Shown one piece after another: positions 22,620 through 36,335 of a DNA stretch of 64,000 nt. The stretch is from NCBI GenBank assembly GCA_951217055.1, contig OX578276.1, positions 64,016,144 to 64,080,143 on the forward strand. The letters run 5' to 3'. Numbering within the stretch: the first letter of the stretch is position 1; each line of letters starts with the position of its first letter. Made by a program: the position numbers and the translations under genes. Source of the stretch: Gerris lacustris (taxonomy: Eukaryota; Arthropoda; Insecta; Hemiptera; Gerridae). Below the pieces are notes generated by a model, which was not told the origin of the DNA, ran no database searches, and was given only the letters and a program-made list of their open reading frames with translations.

Positions 22620-23278
22620 TACTACGTTTTTATTAGCTTGCTTTCTTGTTTGTATGTTTGTTTGTTTGTTCGATTGTTTGTCCGGTACAAATCTGGCAAT
22701 CGATTTCTAACTAACTTCCCGATTAGCTAGACATTTGAAACTTTCAGCATAGCTCATAACACGATGACAATGCATTATTTTAATATTTTAGGCATCTTTC
22801 AGCAGAATTGTATTGGTTTTAAGGCAATTTTGCTATATGGAGAGTTAGTTCGGAAGAAATCCGCAAGTTTTTTTATTTGTTTTGCCATGTCCCATATTTA
22901 CGCGATCTTCATTTTGACGGGTTTCAAATTTGTGATTTTTATAAATAAGAGATAAACATTGAATGACAGCAAAACAGGAAATATGTCGATTATATTATTT
23001 ATCAATTATATTATTTCAAATATATCGATGGCACGGTTTAGATTTGGTGTTGGGGAGATCCGTTGTACAATGATTTGTCCTTTTATAGGTTTAAGATCAG
23101 CTAGCTCTCTAGATGGTTGTCATTTATGTGAAGTAAATAAATTCGGAACTATTTTTTTTTTTTCACTAACATTATATATTATATAACAATAACAATTATA
23201 TTATCAACATTACATACGATTCAACAGAAAATTTAAAAACGTGGTATATAAAAAGTTCTTTTTATCTTGAAATTATTA
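22620..23278 (+). repeat. unclassified interspersed repeat, copy 1
   Basis: Opens ACTACGTTTTTATTAGCTTG and ends near TTTATCTTGAAATTATT. It shares blocks with 25755-26483: AGCTAGACATTTGAAAC, GATGACAATGCA, GGCACGGTTTAGAT and GATTCAACAGAAAATTTAAA. No protein frame is shared between copies. Confidence 0.75.
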
Positions 23279-24090
23279 TACATTACCTATGCTCTAAAGA
23301 TATTGATTCATAGAATAATGAGGCTTCCTAATGATCAAAGCCAAAGACTAAGGGATGATTTGGACTTGACTTCATATTATTATTTTCTAAATTCTGGATT
23401 TTGAAAGAAGTCTAATTAAAAATGACCTAGCTTATGCAGTGCAAATCACACAAGTTTATGATAATATAAGAAACTTAAAAACTTAAATTCTGGATGGCAT
23501 TAATCTAATAAAACGGTTTTAAATGACAACATTTAGGTTCAATTTTTCTCAAAGAAAATAAAACATATTATTTATCTCCCTGGGTTTAAACATACATTAT
23601 ATTTTTATTTTGAACTTTGTTTAACACGTCAAAGGAAAGTTGCATTGCTTTATAAACTTCCATGCGACTGGGATCTCTAAGTTAAATAAAATAATATTAT
23701 GAAAAAGATGGATAGAAACATTTAGAAATGAGTATTTTGTAAATTCAAAACTATATCTATTTTTTATACCACAAATTTTAAGTTTTTTACCAACAACTTT
23801 GGATAGCTAAACATATACCTGGGAAAACTTCGGAAACGAAGAAGTTGTCATGATACTATGTCGATGGGAGTCAAATTGATTTGGCCATTAGCCAGAGTGA
23901 TAAAGTTATTGCCTTTTTGGTGGAAAGGTAAAAAGAGCTGTAAGAAACACTTGGAATTGGAGACTGATGATGTTAATACCCACAACAAGCTCAGATGGTC
24001 CGGTGTGGCTCACAAGCCTTGCTTCGTTGCGCTCCGGAGCCGAGGCTAGGCCTTCCCGTGTGTAGCTAATTCCTGCGCCGAGCTATAGCT
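23279..24090. other. intergenic, with a short GC-richer patch
   Basis: Nothing recognised except 23995-24070 (CTTGCTTCGTTGCGCTCCGG), which is richer in G+C and may be a transposon fragment. The frame at 23858-24049 shows no family features. Confidence 0.35.
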
Positions 24091-24349
24091 CTTATATTTT
24101 TGAGACACCATGTCTTAAAAACTACTCATCCAATTTTAATTCTTAAAAGTATTCTTTGGCTCCGAAATTTTACTTAAAAAGATACAAAATCAATTCCAAA
24201 TGTACATAATGTCAAATATGGTGTTTTTTTGGTCGTTTCTCTTCAATAACTTTTCAAATATTAATTGTAGGCTATATAATATATAGTATTGGGCGGCCTT
24301 TGTACATCTCGCTTCTACTGGTAGTTATAAGGACTTATTTTCTTTTTGC

Positions 24350-24790
24350 TTCCCAGCTTACCGAAGGTAACGGAAGCTATGTGATCGTTATAAAGAACGA
24401 AACATTTTTACGTCTCCAATTTAAAAAATTCACAGACAGAAATCCTTTTCAGAGATGAGGGATCATTTTTGGTTCCGTGTCTGTCTGTCGGTCTGTCGTT
24501 CAATTTTTGCGAACCAACATATCTTAAAAACTACACGTCCAATTTTAATGAAATTTGGGTGGTAGGTCATAATTAGCCCATTGTTGGTCTCATATAAGTT
24601 TCAATCTTCTACGCGCATTTGTTTCTCTTCCACATGCGCAAAAACATACATTAATTTACACCTATAGCTTCAAAAGTATTTATCTGATTTGTATGAAACT
24701 TTTATATTTTATCGAAAGTAGCCCGCAGATAGCCCCAGATTACTTTGAACCGCCTGCGCTCTTTAACTTTTGCTTAATTGATACTTTAAT
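24350..24790 (-). repeat. composite repeat, module-2 body, hairpin end intact
   Basis: Hairpin end at 24354-24382, then the body in reverse: GACAGAAATCC, TCTGTCTGTCGG, GTTTCTCTTCCACATGCGC, and the AGCCCGCAGATAGCCCCAGA phrase shared with 47650 and 62070. The head is missing. Confidence 0.75.
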
Positions 24791-24844
24791 TCAAGTAAAA
24801 AATAAAAAAAACCTTTTTGAATTCCTTCTGCCTGGAATAGAAAC

Positions 24845-25060
24845 AACTGTGAAACTGTGAAAGCTCCGGAAAGTTGACGTGACTCTCTCGTGCTCTTGTT
24901 TAGCTTTCAAAGGGGTGGAGGGTGAACGTGTTGAGTCCAGCAAACCGCAGTTCGTACAGGGCACGCCCCCTGGGTACTATAAAAGCTCCCATGTTAAGTA
25001 TATTTGACAATTCTTGTCCGGGTTCCGTGCATGGCACGGTCTAACATAAATAAACCTTTA
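24845..25060 (+). promoter_or_regulatory. promoter-like patch, possibly a solo LTR
   Basis: A GC-richer island in A/T-rich DNA holds TATAAAAG at 24978-24985, then a small hairpin (CCGTGC/GCACGG, 25025-25039) and AATAAA at 25049-25054. TATA box, stem-loop and poly(A) signal within about 75 bp is the layout of an LTR U3-R region, and TGTGAAACTG at 24849 could be its start. A host core promoter is the alternative. No coding sequence follows. Confidence 0.35.
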
Positions 25061-25079
25061 ATTAGTCCTTTTTGCTGAG

Positions 25080-25754
25080 AACAAGTAGTATTTATACATT
25101 TCAAACAAATTTAAATTAATGTTAATGTCTTCATATTTACTTTTAAACATTAATTATTTCTCATCAAAACAAACATTTTATTAAAACTAATATTATATAT
25201 CTCTAAACTTAAACATGATTTGTTTCTTTTTCATATATTTTTCTAAAAAAAAAACAACTAATAATATTAATATTTTGATATCATCTACGTTTTATTTTTG
25301 TTTTCTCATATTACATGAAGGACGAAGGATAAAAGGTCTTGAGGCGTAGATTAAGAATATATATTTGTACCCACAAGAATATAAAAAATCCCAATTATGT
25401 TCCCGAGTGTGTAAAAAATACGATTATGTTTAACTAAGCAAAATTCTAAAAACTCTAATCCAACGAAAATATTTGAAGGAAGTTTTAACTACACAAAATT
25501 GAATTACAAATTCCCAATGGAAATTAGATCAGCTTGCGGAACCCCGGGTCAGGATTATTTTAATCTTTACTGACTCATCAGGAGGGGTTAATGACGTCAT
25601 AAATATCCCATTTTTAATAAGGATCCTCATTTTAGCGAGCTTGATTTTTTGATACGTCAATTCGTTCGAGAGTTATCGTGCTTACAACAAAAACCGCAAG
25701 AAATTATTATTATTATTAGTAAATTATTATTCGAATCGCTATGGTAACTCATTG
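25080..25754. other. intergenic, nothing recognised
   Basis: A/T-rich; a TGACTCATCAGGAGGGGTTA phrase near 25570 stands out in composition only. Confidence 0.4.
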
Positions 25755-26483
25755 TACTACGATTTTATTAGCTTGCATTCTTGTTTGTTTGTCCAGTACA
25801 AATCTTGCAATCGAGTTTTAACTAACTTCCTAAGTAGCTAGACATTTAAAACTTTTAGAATAGCTCAGAACACGATGACAATGCAATATTTGAATACTTT
25901 TAGCCACCTTTCAGCAGAATTTAATTCGTTTTAAGCAAATTTTGCTGTATGGAAAGTTAGTTTGGAAAAAATCCGCAAAATATTATATTTGTTTGGACAT
26001 GACCCATATTTACAATCTTCATTTTGTCGGGTTTCAAATTTGTGATTTTTTATTAAGAGATTAACATTGAATGACAGCGAAAAAGGAAAAGTAAACAAAA
26101 AATAAATTAATTGACTTGTGTGTGGCAACCAGCTTTGTTTACCCTTGTGTCCTAGATATCGGTTTAATTTTTCTGCATCTGTACTTCTTTACTAGCACAC
26201 ATTTTTCTTTTTTTTCTCTTACTGTCCCTACACGGGGGCATATCAATGGCACGGTTTAGATTCGGTGTTGGTGAGATCCGTTGTACAAAGGTTTCTCCTA
26301 TTATAGGTTTAAGATCAGCTCTCTAGATGGTTCTGATTTATGTGAATTAAATAAATGCGGAACTATTTATATTTCACTAACATTTTATATAACAATAATA
26401 ATTATATTATCAACATTACATATGATTCAACAGAAAATTTAAAAACGTAGTATATAAAAAGTTATTTTTATCTTGTAATTATT
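25755..26483 (+). repeat. unclassified interspersed repeat, copy 2
   Basis: Same family as 22620-23278 and in the same direction, with about 90 additional bases between its two conserved halves. A third, inverted, partial copy lies at 36118-36335. Confidence 0.75.
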
Positions 26484-26536
26484 TTGGATTCAGGATCCCA
26501 AAAAACAAAGATCGATACCTAACTTGATTTTTTAAA

Positions 26537-26655
<119 letters not shown>

Positions 26656-26660
26656 ATATA

Positions 26661-27389
26661 CAGGGTGACTGGCGATATATGTGAAAAAATAAAGTAGGTT
26701 GTTCTACGCCTCAAGGGCTACAAAAATACTATATAAGTCATGGGTCAAATCTTAACCGTTCTCCCACAAAATCAAATTTCATGATTTTTTTAAGATTACA
26801 TACCTTTGCTCATAAAAATGCTTATTACACCAAAAATATAAAAGCTAAATTAAAATGTCTGGCACCGTTGTAAAGCTGACACAATTTCCTATAAGAAAAA
26901 TGTAATTTTAATTTTCATGCCTTCAAATTATATCACAAATATTTTATACAAATTTTATTTTTAAGATTTAAATTTATTTTTTTAGGTCCACTATCTTGGT
27001 AAAGAACCGAACTCAAACTTTTTGGACTTCAGGAAAAACTTCCTTATTGGCTAACGTTTCGATTAATATTAATATTATTACCCATTCATAAGGCGGAATT
27101 TTTAGTAAACTTCGTTGAAAGTGAAAAAGAATTATGTTTATTATTGCTATTGTAGACACAAAGATGAGTATACTAAACCAATCTTACTTGTTTTAAATTA
27201 TTTACTCACCTGTAAGTCAAGAATTGCAACGATAAACACGTTTCTTTTTTTACTTTCAGCGAAGTTTAATCAAAATTCCGCCTTATGAATGGGTAATAAT
27301 ATTAATATTAATCGAAACGTTAGCCAATAAGGAAGTTTTTCCTGAAGTCCAAAAAGTTTGAGTTCGGTTCTTTACCAAGATAGTGGACC
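26661..27389. mobile_element. foldback element, right terminus replaced by (TA)n
   Basis: Begins CAGGGTGACTGGCGATA after a TA, the same terminus as the larger foldback element at 33022. Inner arms 26985-27152 and 27224-27389 are inverted copies with long identical stretches (ACTATCTTGGTAAAGAACCG; ACCCATTCATAAGGCGGAAT). The outer 320 bases of the left arm have no right partner: the right arm stops at 27389 and a (TA)n tract follows. No transposase is encoded. Confidence 0.75.
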
Positions 27390-27399
27390 TCGAAAAAAA

Positions 27400-29505
<2,106 letters not shown>

Positions 29506-29511
29506 CTATAG

Positions 29512-29785
29512 TGGGACAAACTCGGCATTAAAGTTGATAGTAAATTCCTTACCAACCTTAAGTTTGCCGTCGATGTACTTTTAATGTCTAGAAGAGAGGA
29601 TGACCTTCAAAAAATGATAAGAGAACTTTCCGAACCTTGTAAAACAGTAGGGCTCGAAATAAATTGACCGAAAATTAAAATATTGTTTAATAGAAATTGC
29701 AACGGAATTGAAATATATAGCGAAAAAATCGAAACCGTACCAGATATAATTTACCTTGGACAGAACATCTCCTTTGCAACTAATT
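29512..29785 (+). pseudogene. RTE-type LINE reverse-transcriptase fragment
   Basis: The frame from 29512 reads LGIKVDSKFLTNLKFAVD, then a GLEIN motif and DIIYLGQNISF, the palm region of RTE-like reverse transcriptases (FADD ... GLKIN ... VYLGQ). The catalytic FADD is FAVD at 29563-29574 and a TGA lies at 29665-29667, so the fragment is dead. It is flanked on the right by a composite repeat. Confidence 0.7.
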
Positions 29786-29789
29786 AGCA

Positions 29790-30244
29790 CGATTTAAAGT
29801 GCGCAGATTGTTGAAAATAGGCGGGTGCTATCTTTGGGCTATTTTCGACAACCTATCCAAATTTCATAAAAATCTTTTAGGTACTTTTAAACATATAGGT
29901 GTAAATAAATGTATGTTTGTGAGCATGTGGAAGATAAACAAATAAGCGCAGAAGGTTGAAATTTATATGGAATCAACAATGGGCTAAGTATTACCTACTT
30001 ACTAAATTTCATTAAAATCGGACAAGTAGTTTTTAAGATATGGTGGTTCACAAAAATTGAGCGACAAACCGACAGACAGACCGACAGACTGACAGAACGA
30101 CAGACAGACAGACAAACACGGGAATAAAAATGTTCCCTGAAACGGATTTCTGTCTTGGAATTTTTGAAATTGGAGGTATAAAATATTTTCGTTCTTCAGA
30201 ACAATCACATAGCTTCCCTTACCTTCGGTAAGTTCGGAAGCAAT
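29790..30244 (+). repeat. composite repeat, module-2 body with hairpin end
   Basis: Body phrases GTATGTTTGTGAGCATGTGG, GCGCAGAAGGTTGAAATTTA and an expanded GACAGACAGACAGACAA run, then the terminal hairpin (TTACC/GGTAA inside CTTCC/GGAAG) at 30212-30240. Directly followed by a (TA)n tract. Confidence 0.8.
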
Positions 30245-30250
30245 AAGCAT

Positions 30251-30253
<3 letters not shown>

Positions 30254-30344
<91 letters not shown>
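30254..30344. repeat. (TA)n tract, about 91 bp
   Basis: Pure TA adjoining the hairpin end of a composite repeat. Confidence 0.95.
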
Positions 30345-30347
<3 letters not shown>

Positions 30348-31479
30348 ACTTGTACTAAAATACGAATTTATGTAACAATAAAGATAGATTAATTATATTG
30401 TTTTAATTATTTTTCACACACAGTGCCAACTTCTAGATTTAAATATAAAAGATAAACAACCAGGGAGAGAAGGAACAGAACCCTGATATTATTTAAATAC
30501 CACAAAATCTCTGTCATCCTCTTTTATTAAATTCCTCTCCCCTCCTCTAAAAAAAAACATTATTACACCTTTTTATATAGTAGGGAATCTTCGTATATTC
30601 TACTCCTAAGACGAAGTCATATACCAAGTTCCATAAATGGGTAAATTTAGTCTTTTTCCAATCCCTCATTTTACCCGTACTGCATTGGATACTAACATTA
30701 TAATTTAGACGCTTTCTTATGTGTTATTTCGATTAGAGATGAGCAAGAAAATACCAAATTCATTCAGTTGCATATATATCTAACATATATCGTTTATTAT
30801 TGGGACTTTATTACCTTTATCCTATGAATATTTCTAATCTTATAGCCTCTGAAAATATTTCACATAAATTATTATTATTATTATTTTTTTTTTTTTTTTT
30901 CATAATAATAAAGTATTATATTTCATGATATATGAATAAAATTGTATAGCGAACTAAAAAATTAAAAATAAAAATAAATAATGGACCAAAGAAACACTTG
31001 TAGTGCAAGGAATTTTAAATCATACTGACTTATTTTTATCAGGCTGTCTCTACAAGGCTATTGGGTAATAGAGAAACATTTATGTGATAATACAGCTTCA
31101 AACGGAAAATTGTTTGGGGTACATTTTTCTATTTGATAAAATTAAAAGGGTTAATAAATTTGCATCTAATGAAGCAAGTTTAAAGCTCCCCTAAGAAAAT
31201 TTATTTTGTCAAGTTATTTTAAAGGTTGGCCAATTAGGAGTCAAATAAATAAAATCAAATTACTTTTGCTGGTCAAAATAATTAATTTAATTATTTGGTT
31301 AAGTTGGACGACCTTTCTAAATAAATATGAAGAGCCCTTTTAAAGAGAATTTAAGTTAAAGTAGAATATCATCCCCCTCTATAATTGAGCGAGCTTAAGT
31401 GAGTTCTTCATTTCAGAGACTTAGGATTTTAAAAGTTTGGGTATATGTTTGTTTGTCTAACGATAACTTAGAGAACTTA
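30345..31479. other. intergenic, nothing recognised
   Basis: A/T-rich, poly-T near 30890. No element identified. Confidence 0.4.
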
Positions 31480-32592
31480 GAGAGACTTAGAGGCTCATCT
31501 TTCAGCTTCACACAATATAATTGAGTACGTAACTGATAAGAGGGGACGGCGAATCGAGTGTATGGGTCCTCTAACATTGGCCATTAATCTACTACGCCTG
31601 GCCATGGCAATTGCGGCTTTGTCCGACACTTTTCTGATGTTTTCCCTATAAGTGGGTATCTTTTGAATCAGTACTCCATAATATCTTCCACAAGGAAAGT
31701 GGTATCTCCAACTATAATTTTTAGGGGCACTGTTATTCTCCTTTTGGTCATGATGACTATCTCTATCAGGTTCGCAGACTGTGATCCTTTAGTCTAGCGA
31801 TATTTCTCCACTTAGCTTGTTTAAGCTTAAGTTGGGCTATTAAGTTGGGCTAATTCCTCGGTTTAATTTATAATAACAATGATTATGTCATCCACGTAAT
31901 TAACCAACCGAGTGCCTTTCGACATCTGCATCTTTAGAATACTGTCCTAGGACGCGTTCCATAAATCTGGCCCTACAATGGACCCTTGTACCATGCAGTA
32001 TTCTTCCTTGACCTTCATCCATGTTCTAGCTTGTAAAGCAGTACTCTGTCGCTAAGATTGTTTCTCTACCTCTTCTAGTAGTGGATCATGAATCCAGGAT
32101 TTTAAAATCCTTCTCAAGAGCATCTAGCATCACATTCTACCGTGATAAATTAAAAGCGTTCTTGATGTCTAGGGTAACAAGGGCAGACATTGGTCTCGAG
32201 AAATTATTTCCCCTTTCAAAAGCCCTTTCGTGCCCCACCACTAATATAATGGCATTGACTATGGACCTTCCTTTTCGAAAGCCGAATAGTCTGTCAGAGA
32301 AATCTTCTACCTCGGGTATTGCTAAAAGCTGCCGAGGCCTGATTAGCCTTTCAAAGAACTCTCCGATGGTATCTAGCATGCAAAGAGGGTGGTATGAAGA
32401 TGGGGTTCCCTCCTCTCCTTTGCCCTTACTGATGAGGATCAGGTTTTCTCTCTTCCAATCAGTATGGAACACGCCAGCCCTCAAACAAGCATTAAACATT
32501 TTAAGTATCATATCTGGAACTTGCATTACCCCTGCTTTCATTATTCGCCAGAGCATCTGGACAAAATCCTTCAGAAACTGCAATCGACACAT
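31480..32592 (-). pseudogene. R1-like LINE reverse-transcriptase fragment, frameshifted
   Basis: The minus-strand frame from 32592 is open for 151 codons and encodes VFHTDWKRENLILISKGKG, SSYHPLCMLDTIGEFFERLI, FGFRKGRSIVNAI and VTLDIKNAFN, the fingers and palm of an R1-type reverse transcriptase. The frame ends at 32137, and further blocks continue in another frame: VQGSIVGPDLWNAS, then the catalytic YVDD at 31887-31898. A block resembling ISYVLNYIV lies near 31500-31520. It has several stops and at least one frame change, so it is a relic. The 5' part of the element is absent; its edge touches a tandem array. Confidence 0.8.
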
Positions 32593-32817
32593 AATCTTAT
32601 CATACTAGTTACCTATATTCAGAGAGTGTATGCACCGACTTAGTTTACTGTAAAGTGTAATAGCCACATAATCTTATCATACTAGTTACCTATATTCAGA
32701 GAGTGTATGCACCGACTTAGTTTACTGTAAAGTGTAATAGCCACATAATCTTATCATACTAGTTACCTATATTCAGAGAGTGTATGCACCGACTTAGTTT
32801 ACTGTAAGTGTAATAGC
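32588..32817. repeat. tandem array, three copies of 77 bp
   Basis: Units start at 32588, 32665 and 32742 and are nearly identical (CACATAATCTTATCATACTA ... GTATGCACCGACTTAG); the third lacks one A. The first unit directly abuts the broken end of the R1-like fragment. Confidence 0.92.
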
Positions 32818-33021
32818 AGTATCAAAGATGGAGCCATAAATTATTTTAAACTTATTAGGTCGTGTCGATATTTTAGGTGACGATTAACTAAAAATGTGAC
32901 CCAGTTATTGAAAGAAATTCATTCGTTCTTCAATCAGAAAACCTTTTGCTGCCAGCGATTCACGATGATGCTGATGACAAAAAAAAAAGAAATTTAAAAA
33001 AAAAAAGTATATTTATATAAA

Positions 33022-34955
33022 TACGGGTGACTGGCGATAAAGTTTGGAAAAGTTATAGGGCGTTAGTACATCTCATATGGAACAAAACACACCCTATATA
33101 CCATAGGACAATTCTCAACCGTTCTGCCACTAGGTCACATTTCGTGAATTTTCGAGGGGTGTCGTCCTTGTCTCATAAAATGAATTGTTGCTCCTATAAT
33201 ATGAATGCTAGAATAATGGTTTTAGTATCATAGGAAAGCTTAGACAATTTCCTAGAAGTAGAGTATTCTTAGGTTCTTTTATTCAAATTAACATTTGCTG
33301 AGTATTCATACTTTTCGAAAAAATAGAGCTTTTTTTTTTTTTTTGGAGGTGGCAGAACTTAAGAACCAGTGTAGTTGCATCTCGTACACTTTCAGGAAAA
33401 CTTCCTCATTTAATTACCTGTAACTAACCATTTATTAATTACCTGCGTTAACCATTTATTCGGCCATCTTTTGAGTAATAACCGACGGAAGAAAAATGAT
33501 TGAAAATTACAGTAAAATGCGTACCATACAGCAATTTATTATTAAATACAAAAATAATAAATTAAGAATTATTTCTTGTTGAAATGTGTACTATATGACT
33601 AATCTATTATCTTTTGTAGTTAATTAAAAACATGTCTTTAGGTGTTCTTGTAACCACGTCAAATTGGTGCATAAAAACACTTTTCAACCAAAAATAATTT
33701 TTAATTTATCATTATTGTATTTAATAATAAATTGCTGTATGGTACGCATTGTACTGTAATTTTCAATCATTTTTAGGGTCCGTAGGCAAAACCAAGGACC
33801 CTTATATTTTCCTGCGTGTGTCTGTCCGTCCGTCCAGTCCTCCTTCTTCACGGCTACACCTTTCGTCCGATCACTTTGAAATTTGGCATGTATGTGTCTT
33901 GTACCCACCCACATATTTTAAAAATATAGCAACTTGAAAAAAAAAATATTTTTCAAAAATATTAGGGTAAAAAAACTTGAGGGTTAATTTTTTTTTTTTT
34001 TTTCTTTATTTTTTCGACACCGTGAGGGGTATCATATGAAAAGGTACGTCGAGCTGATTACAAAAGTATATAATTCTTTGGTTATAACTTTGATAGGGCG
34101 AGCTTAGGCAAGTTTGAAGTGAGTTTGAAACGTGTCCCCCCCCCCCCCTTCTATCACGCTTATGTGAAGTGCATAAAATCTGAAAAACATTCTTCGACCG
34201 AAATTTCGAAAAAAATATTATTTTATTTTTTATTGACAAAATACGTTTTTTTTTATAACTATGGTCTTTTCGATGTATTGATATGGTTGTAGTCCGGTTC
34301 AGTGGCAAAAAAATACTTTATCAGAATTTGTTTATGTGTTTTGAGAATATCAGAGCCATAGGATAGTTCAAAGTAAGCTTTTTAGCATTTTAAAAAACAC
34401 CGTCAATAGGGTACTACTTAAACTATACGCTGGGTTGCCTAAGGACCCTCGCTGTGTGCTGACTACCACACACTTGACCTGTACATTTTAACTTCCGTGG
34501 GTTATTACTCAAAATATGGCCAAATAAATGATTAACGCTGTGAGTACTTACGAAAGGTAAGTATATGAGGAAGTATTCCTGAAAGTTTACTCGATGCAAC
34601 TACACTTGTTATTAAGTTCTGTCACCACCAAAAAAAAAAAAAATTAAAAAATCTCAATAATTTCAATAAGAATAAATACTACGCAAATGCTAATTTGAAT
34701 GAAAGGACTTAAGAATACTTTTCTTTTAGGAAATTTTCTAAGCTGTCCAACGATACTAAAACCATTATTCTAGCATTCATATTATAGGAGCAACAATTCA
34801 TTTTATAAGACAAGGACGACAGCCCTTCAAAATTCACTAAATTTGACCTAGTAGCAGAACGGTTGAGAATTGCCGTATGGTATATGAGGTGTTTTTTGTT
34901 CCATATAAGGTGTACCGCCCTATAACTTTTCGTAACTTTATCGCATGTCACCCTG
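33022..34955. mobile_element. foldback element with about 530-bp inverted arms
   Basis: Left arm 33022-33552 pairs with the right arm, which is split into 33715-33774 and 34493-34955. Terminus CGGGTGACTGGCGATAAAG (left) matches CAGGGTGACATGCGATAAAG (right, reverse). Open frames in the arms mirror each other and encode nothing known. The right arm is split by another element at 33776-34483; removing it restores a continuous arm. No transposase is present. Confidence 0.82.
33776..34483 (+). mobile_element. 708-bp element inserted in the foldback right arm
   Basis: Opens GGGTCCGTAGGCAAAACCAA and ends near GTGTGCTGACT...CACACTTGACCTGTA. Flanks CATTTTTA (33768-33775) and CATTTTAA (34484-34491) are a likely 8-bp target duplication with one mismatch. 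A second copy is at 57614-58372. Contains TCTGTCCGTCCGTCC, a C-run and several poly-T runs. No coding frame. Confidence 0.7.
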
Positions 34956-34959
34956 TATA

Positions 34960-35515
34960 TGTTTGGCCTTTTATAATTCGCAATATTAAGGATACTTCAA
35001 TCTAATAAATTGGGACAGCGAAAATAGATAATATTACAATATATGTGGTAATATTACATTACCACCTTCAACGTAGCATTTATCGAAAAAGAATGCGACA
35101 GAAAGCGAAATATAAGTAAACAAAAATGATGTTCTAATTATCCTTGCCACAGTCAAGCGTTTGAAAGAAGCATTAAACTAGTAGTGGAAGCTTCATTTTC
35201 AGTGTATAAAAGGGAGGAAAAATGTTATTACATAAAAAAACAAATTAAAAAGTTGGGAACAATTTGAATGTAGTCAAAAAATGATTTTACCCTTTGTTAA
35301 CTATTCTCGCTGTACTAAGTTAGAATTTAAGTAATTATCTGAAGCAAGTTCCATTTCAAGGCTAGTTCTCAGCTCATGACAGGGTTGGGAGAGCTAGGGT
35401 GAAGCTCATGCAGACGCCTCGACGTAGTTATTTCTGGTAATTATTATTTTTTAAACAAATTGTCAAAAATTAGCTGAAAGAAAAATAATTATAAAAAATT
35501 ACAAGATAAAAAGAA
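34960..35515. other. intergenic, nothing recognised
   Basis: A/T-rich, no repeat partner seen. Confidence 0.4.
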
Positions 35516-35526
35516 CTTGTTCCGTG

Positions 35527-35987
35527 GTAGGCTGTGAAAATAGCATCTTTAGAGCCTAAAAAACATAGCTAAAATCCATTATTTCATTACGTGGACTTAA
35601 AAAATCTTTTCATTACCCCTAGCTGTAAGAAGAAGATTTTTTTCTGGTAGTTACCAAAACATCCGATTTAGCGCTGCAATCTTTTTAGAAATGCTTCTAG
35701 TACGATTAAAATCCGCTAGATCTCAATGCTCTTATTTATCTTTTCTTATAGTGTAACCTCTTTTTAAGGTTTCTTTATTTAAGTCTTAAGTATATATTTT
35801 GATTATGTATATATTGATTATTGATTAATGTATAATGTTTTTTCATTGTCTTCTACCACGGAAAAAATAGCATATGCTACACGACTGTGAAGTGTTTTTT
35901 CTTTACCTTGGCAATAGTTACTGTCTCGCTTCGCTCGACAGTAAATGTAATTGCCGCGGTAAAGAAAAAACTCACTTCACAGCCTAG
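35527..35987. mobile_element. MITE with TAGGCTGTGAA ends and a long internal hairpin
   Basis: TAGGCTGTGAA at about 35527 is inverted as TTCACAGCCTA at about 35977-35987. Inside, 35888-35983 forms a near-perfect hairpin: TGTGAAGTGTTTTTTC pairs with its partner around 35965, with CTTTACC/GGTAAAG and ACTGTC/GACAGT steps closing on a TCGCTTCGCTCGA loop. A second inverted pair, CCGTGGTAG / CTACCACGG, lies at 35522 and 35855. No coding capacity. Confidence 0.6.
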
Positions 35988-36117
35988 TAACATAATATAC
36001 TATTTTATATACTACGTTTTTATATTTTCTGTCATATAAAATAATAAATCATAAATTTTAAACCCGTCTAAATGAAGATTGTAAGTATGGGATATGTTAA
36101 AACAAATAAAATAACTT

Positions 36118-36335
36118 GCAGAAGTTTTCCGAACTAACTTTCCTTACAGCAAAATTTGTTGAAAATGAATTAAATTCTGCTGAAAGATGACTAAAAGTAT
36201 TAAAATGTCATCGTGTTCTGAGCTATTCTAAAAATTTCAAATGTCTAGCTACTTAGGAAGTTAGTTAAAAATCGATTGCAAGATTTGTACTGGACAAACA
36301 AACAAGAAAGCAAGCTAATAAAAACGAAGTAAAAA
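36118..36335 (-). repeat. unclassified interspersed repeat, copy 3 (partial, inverted)
   Basis: Reverse complement of the first third of the 22620 and 25755 repeats, ending at the same boundary (AAGCAAGCTAATAAAAACG). This fixes one end of the family. Confidence 0.75.

Noticed and set aside
32081..32608. 175-codon plus-strand frame
   Set aside because: Antisense of the R1-like reverse transcriptase, which has recognisable motifs on the minus strand.
32588..32817. CRISPR-like array
   Set aside because: Units are contiguous without variable spacers and the genome is eukaryotic.
33776..34483. Helitron assignment
   Set aside because: A hairpin near the 3' end exists, but there is no CTRR terminus and a target duplication is present.
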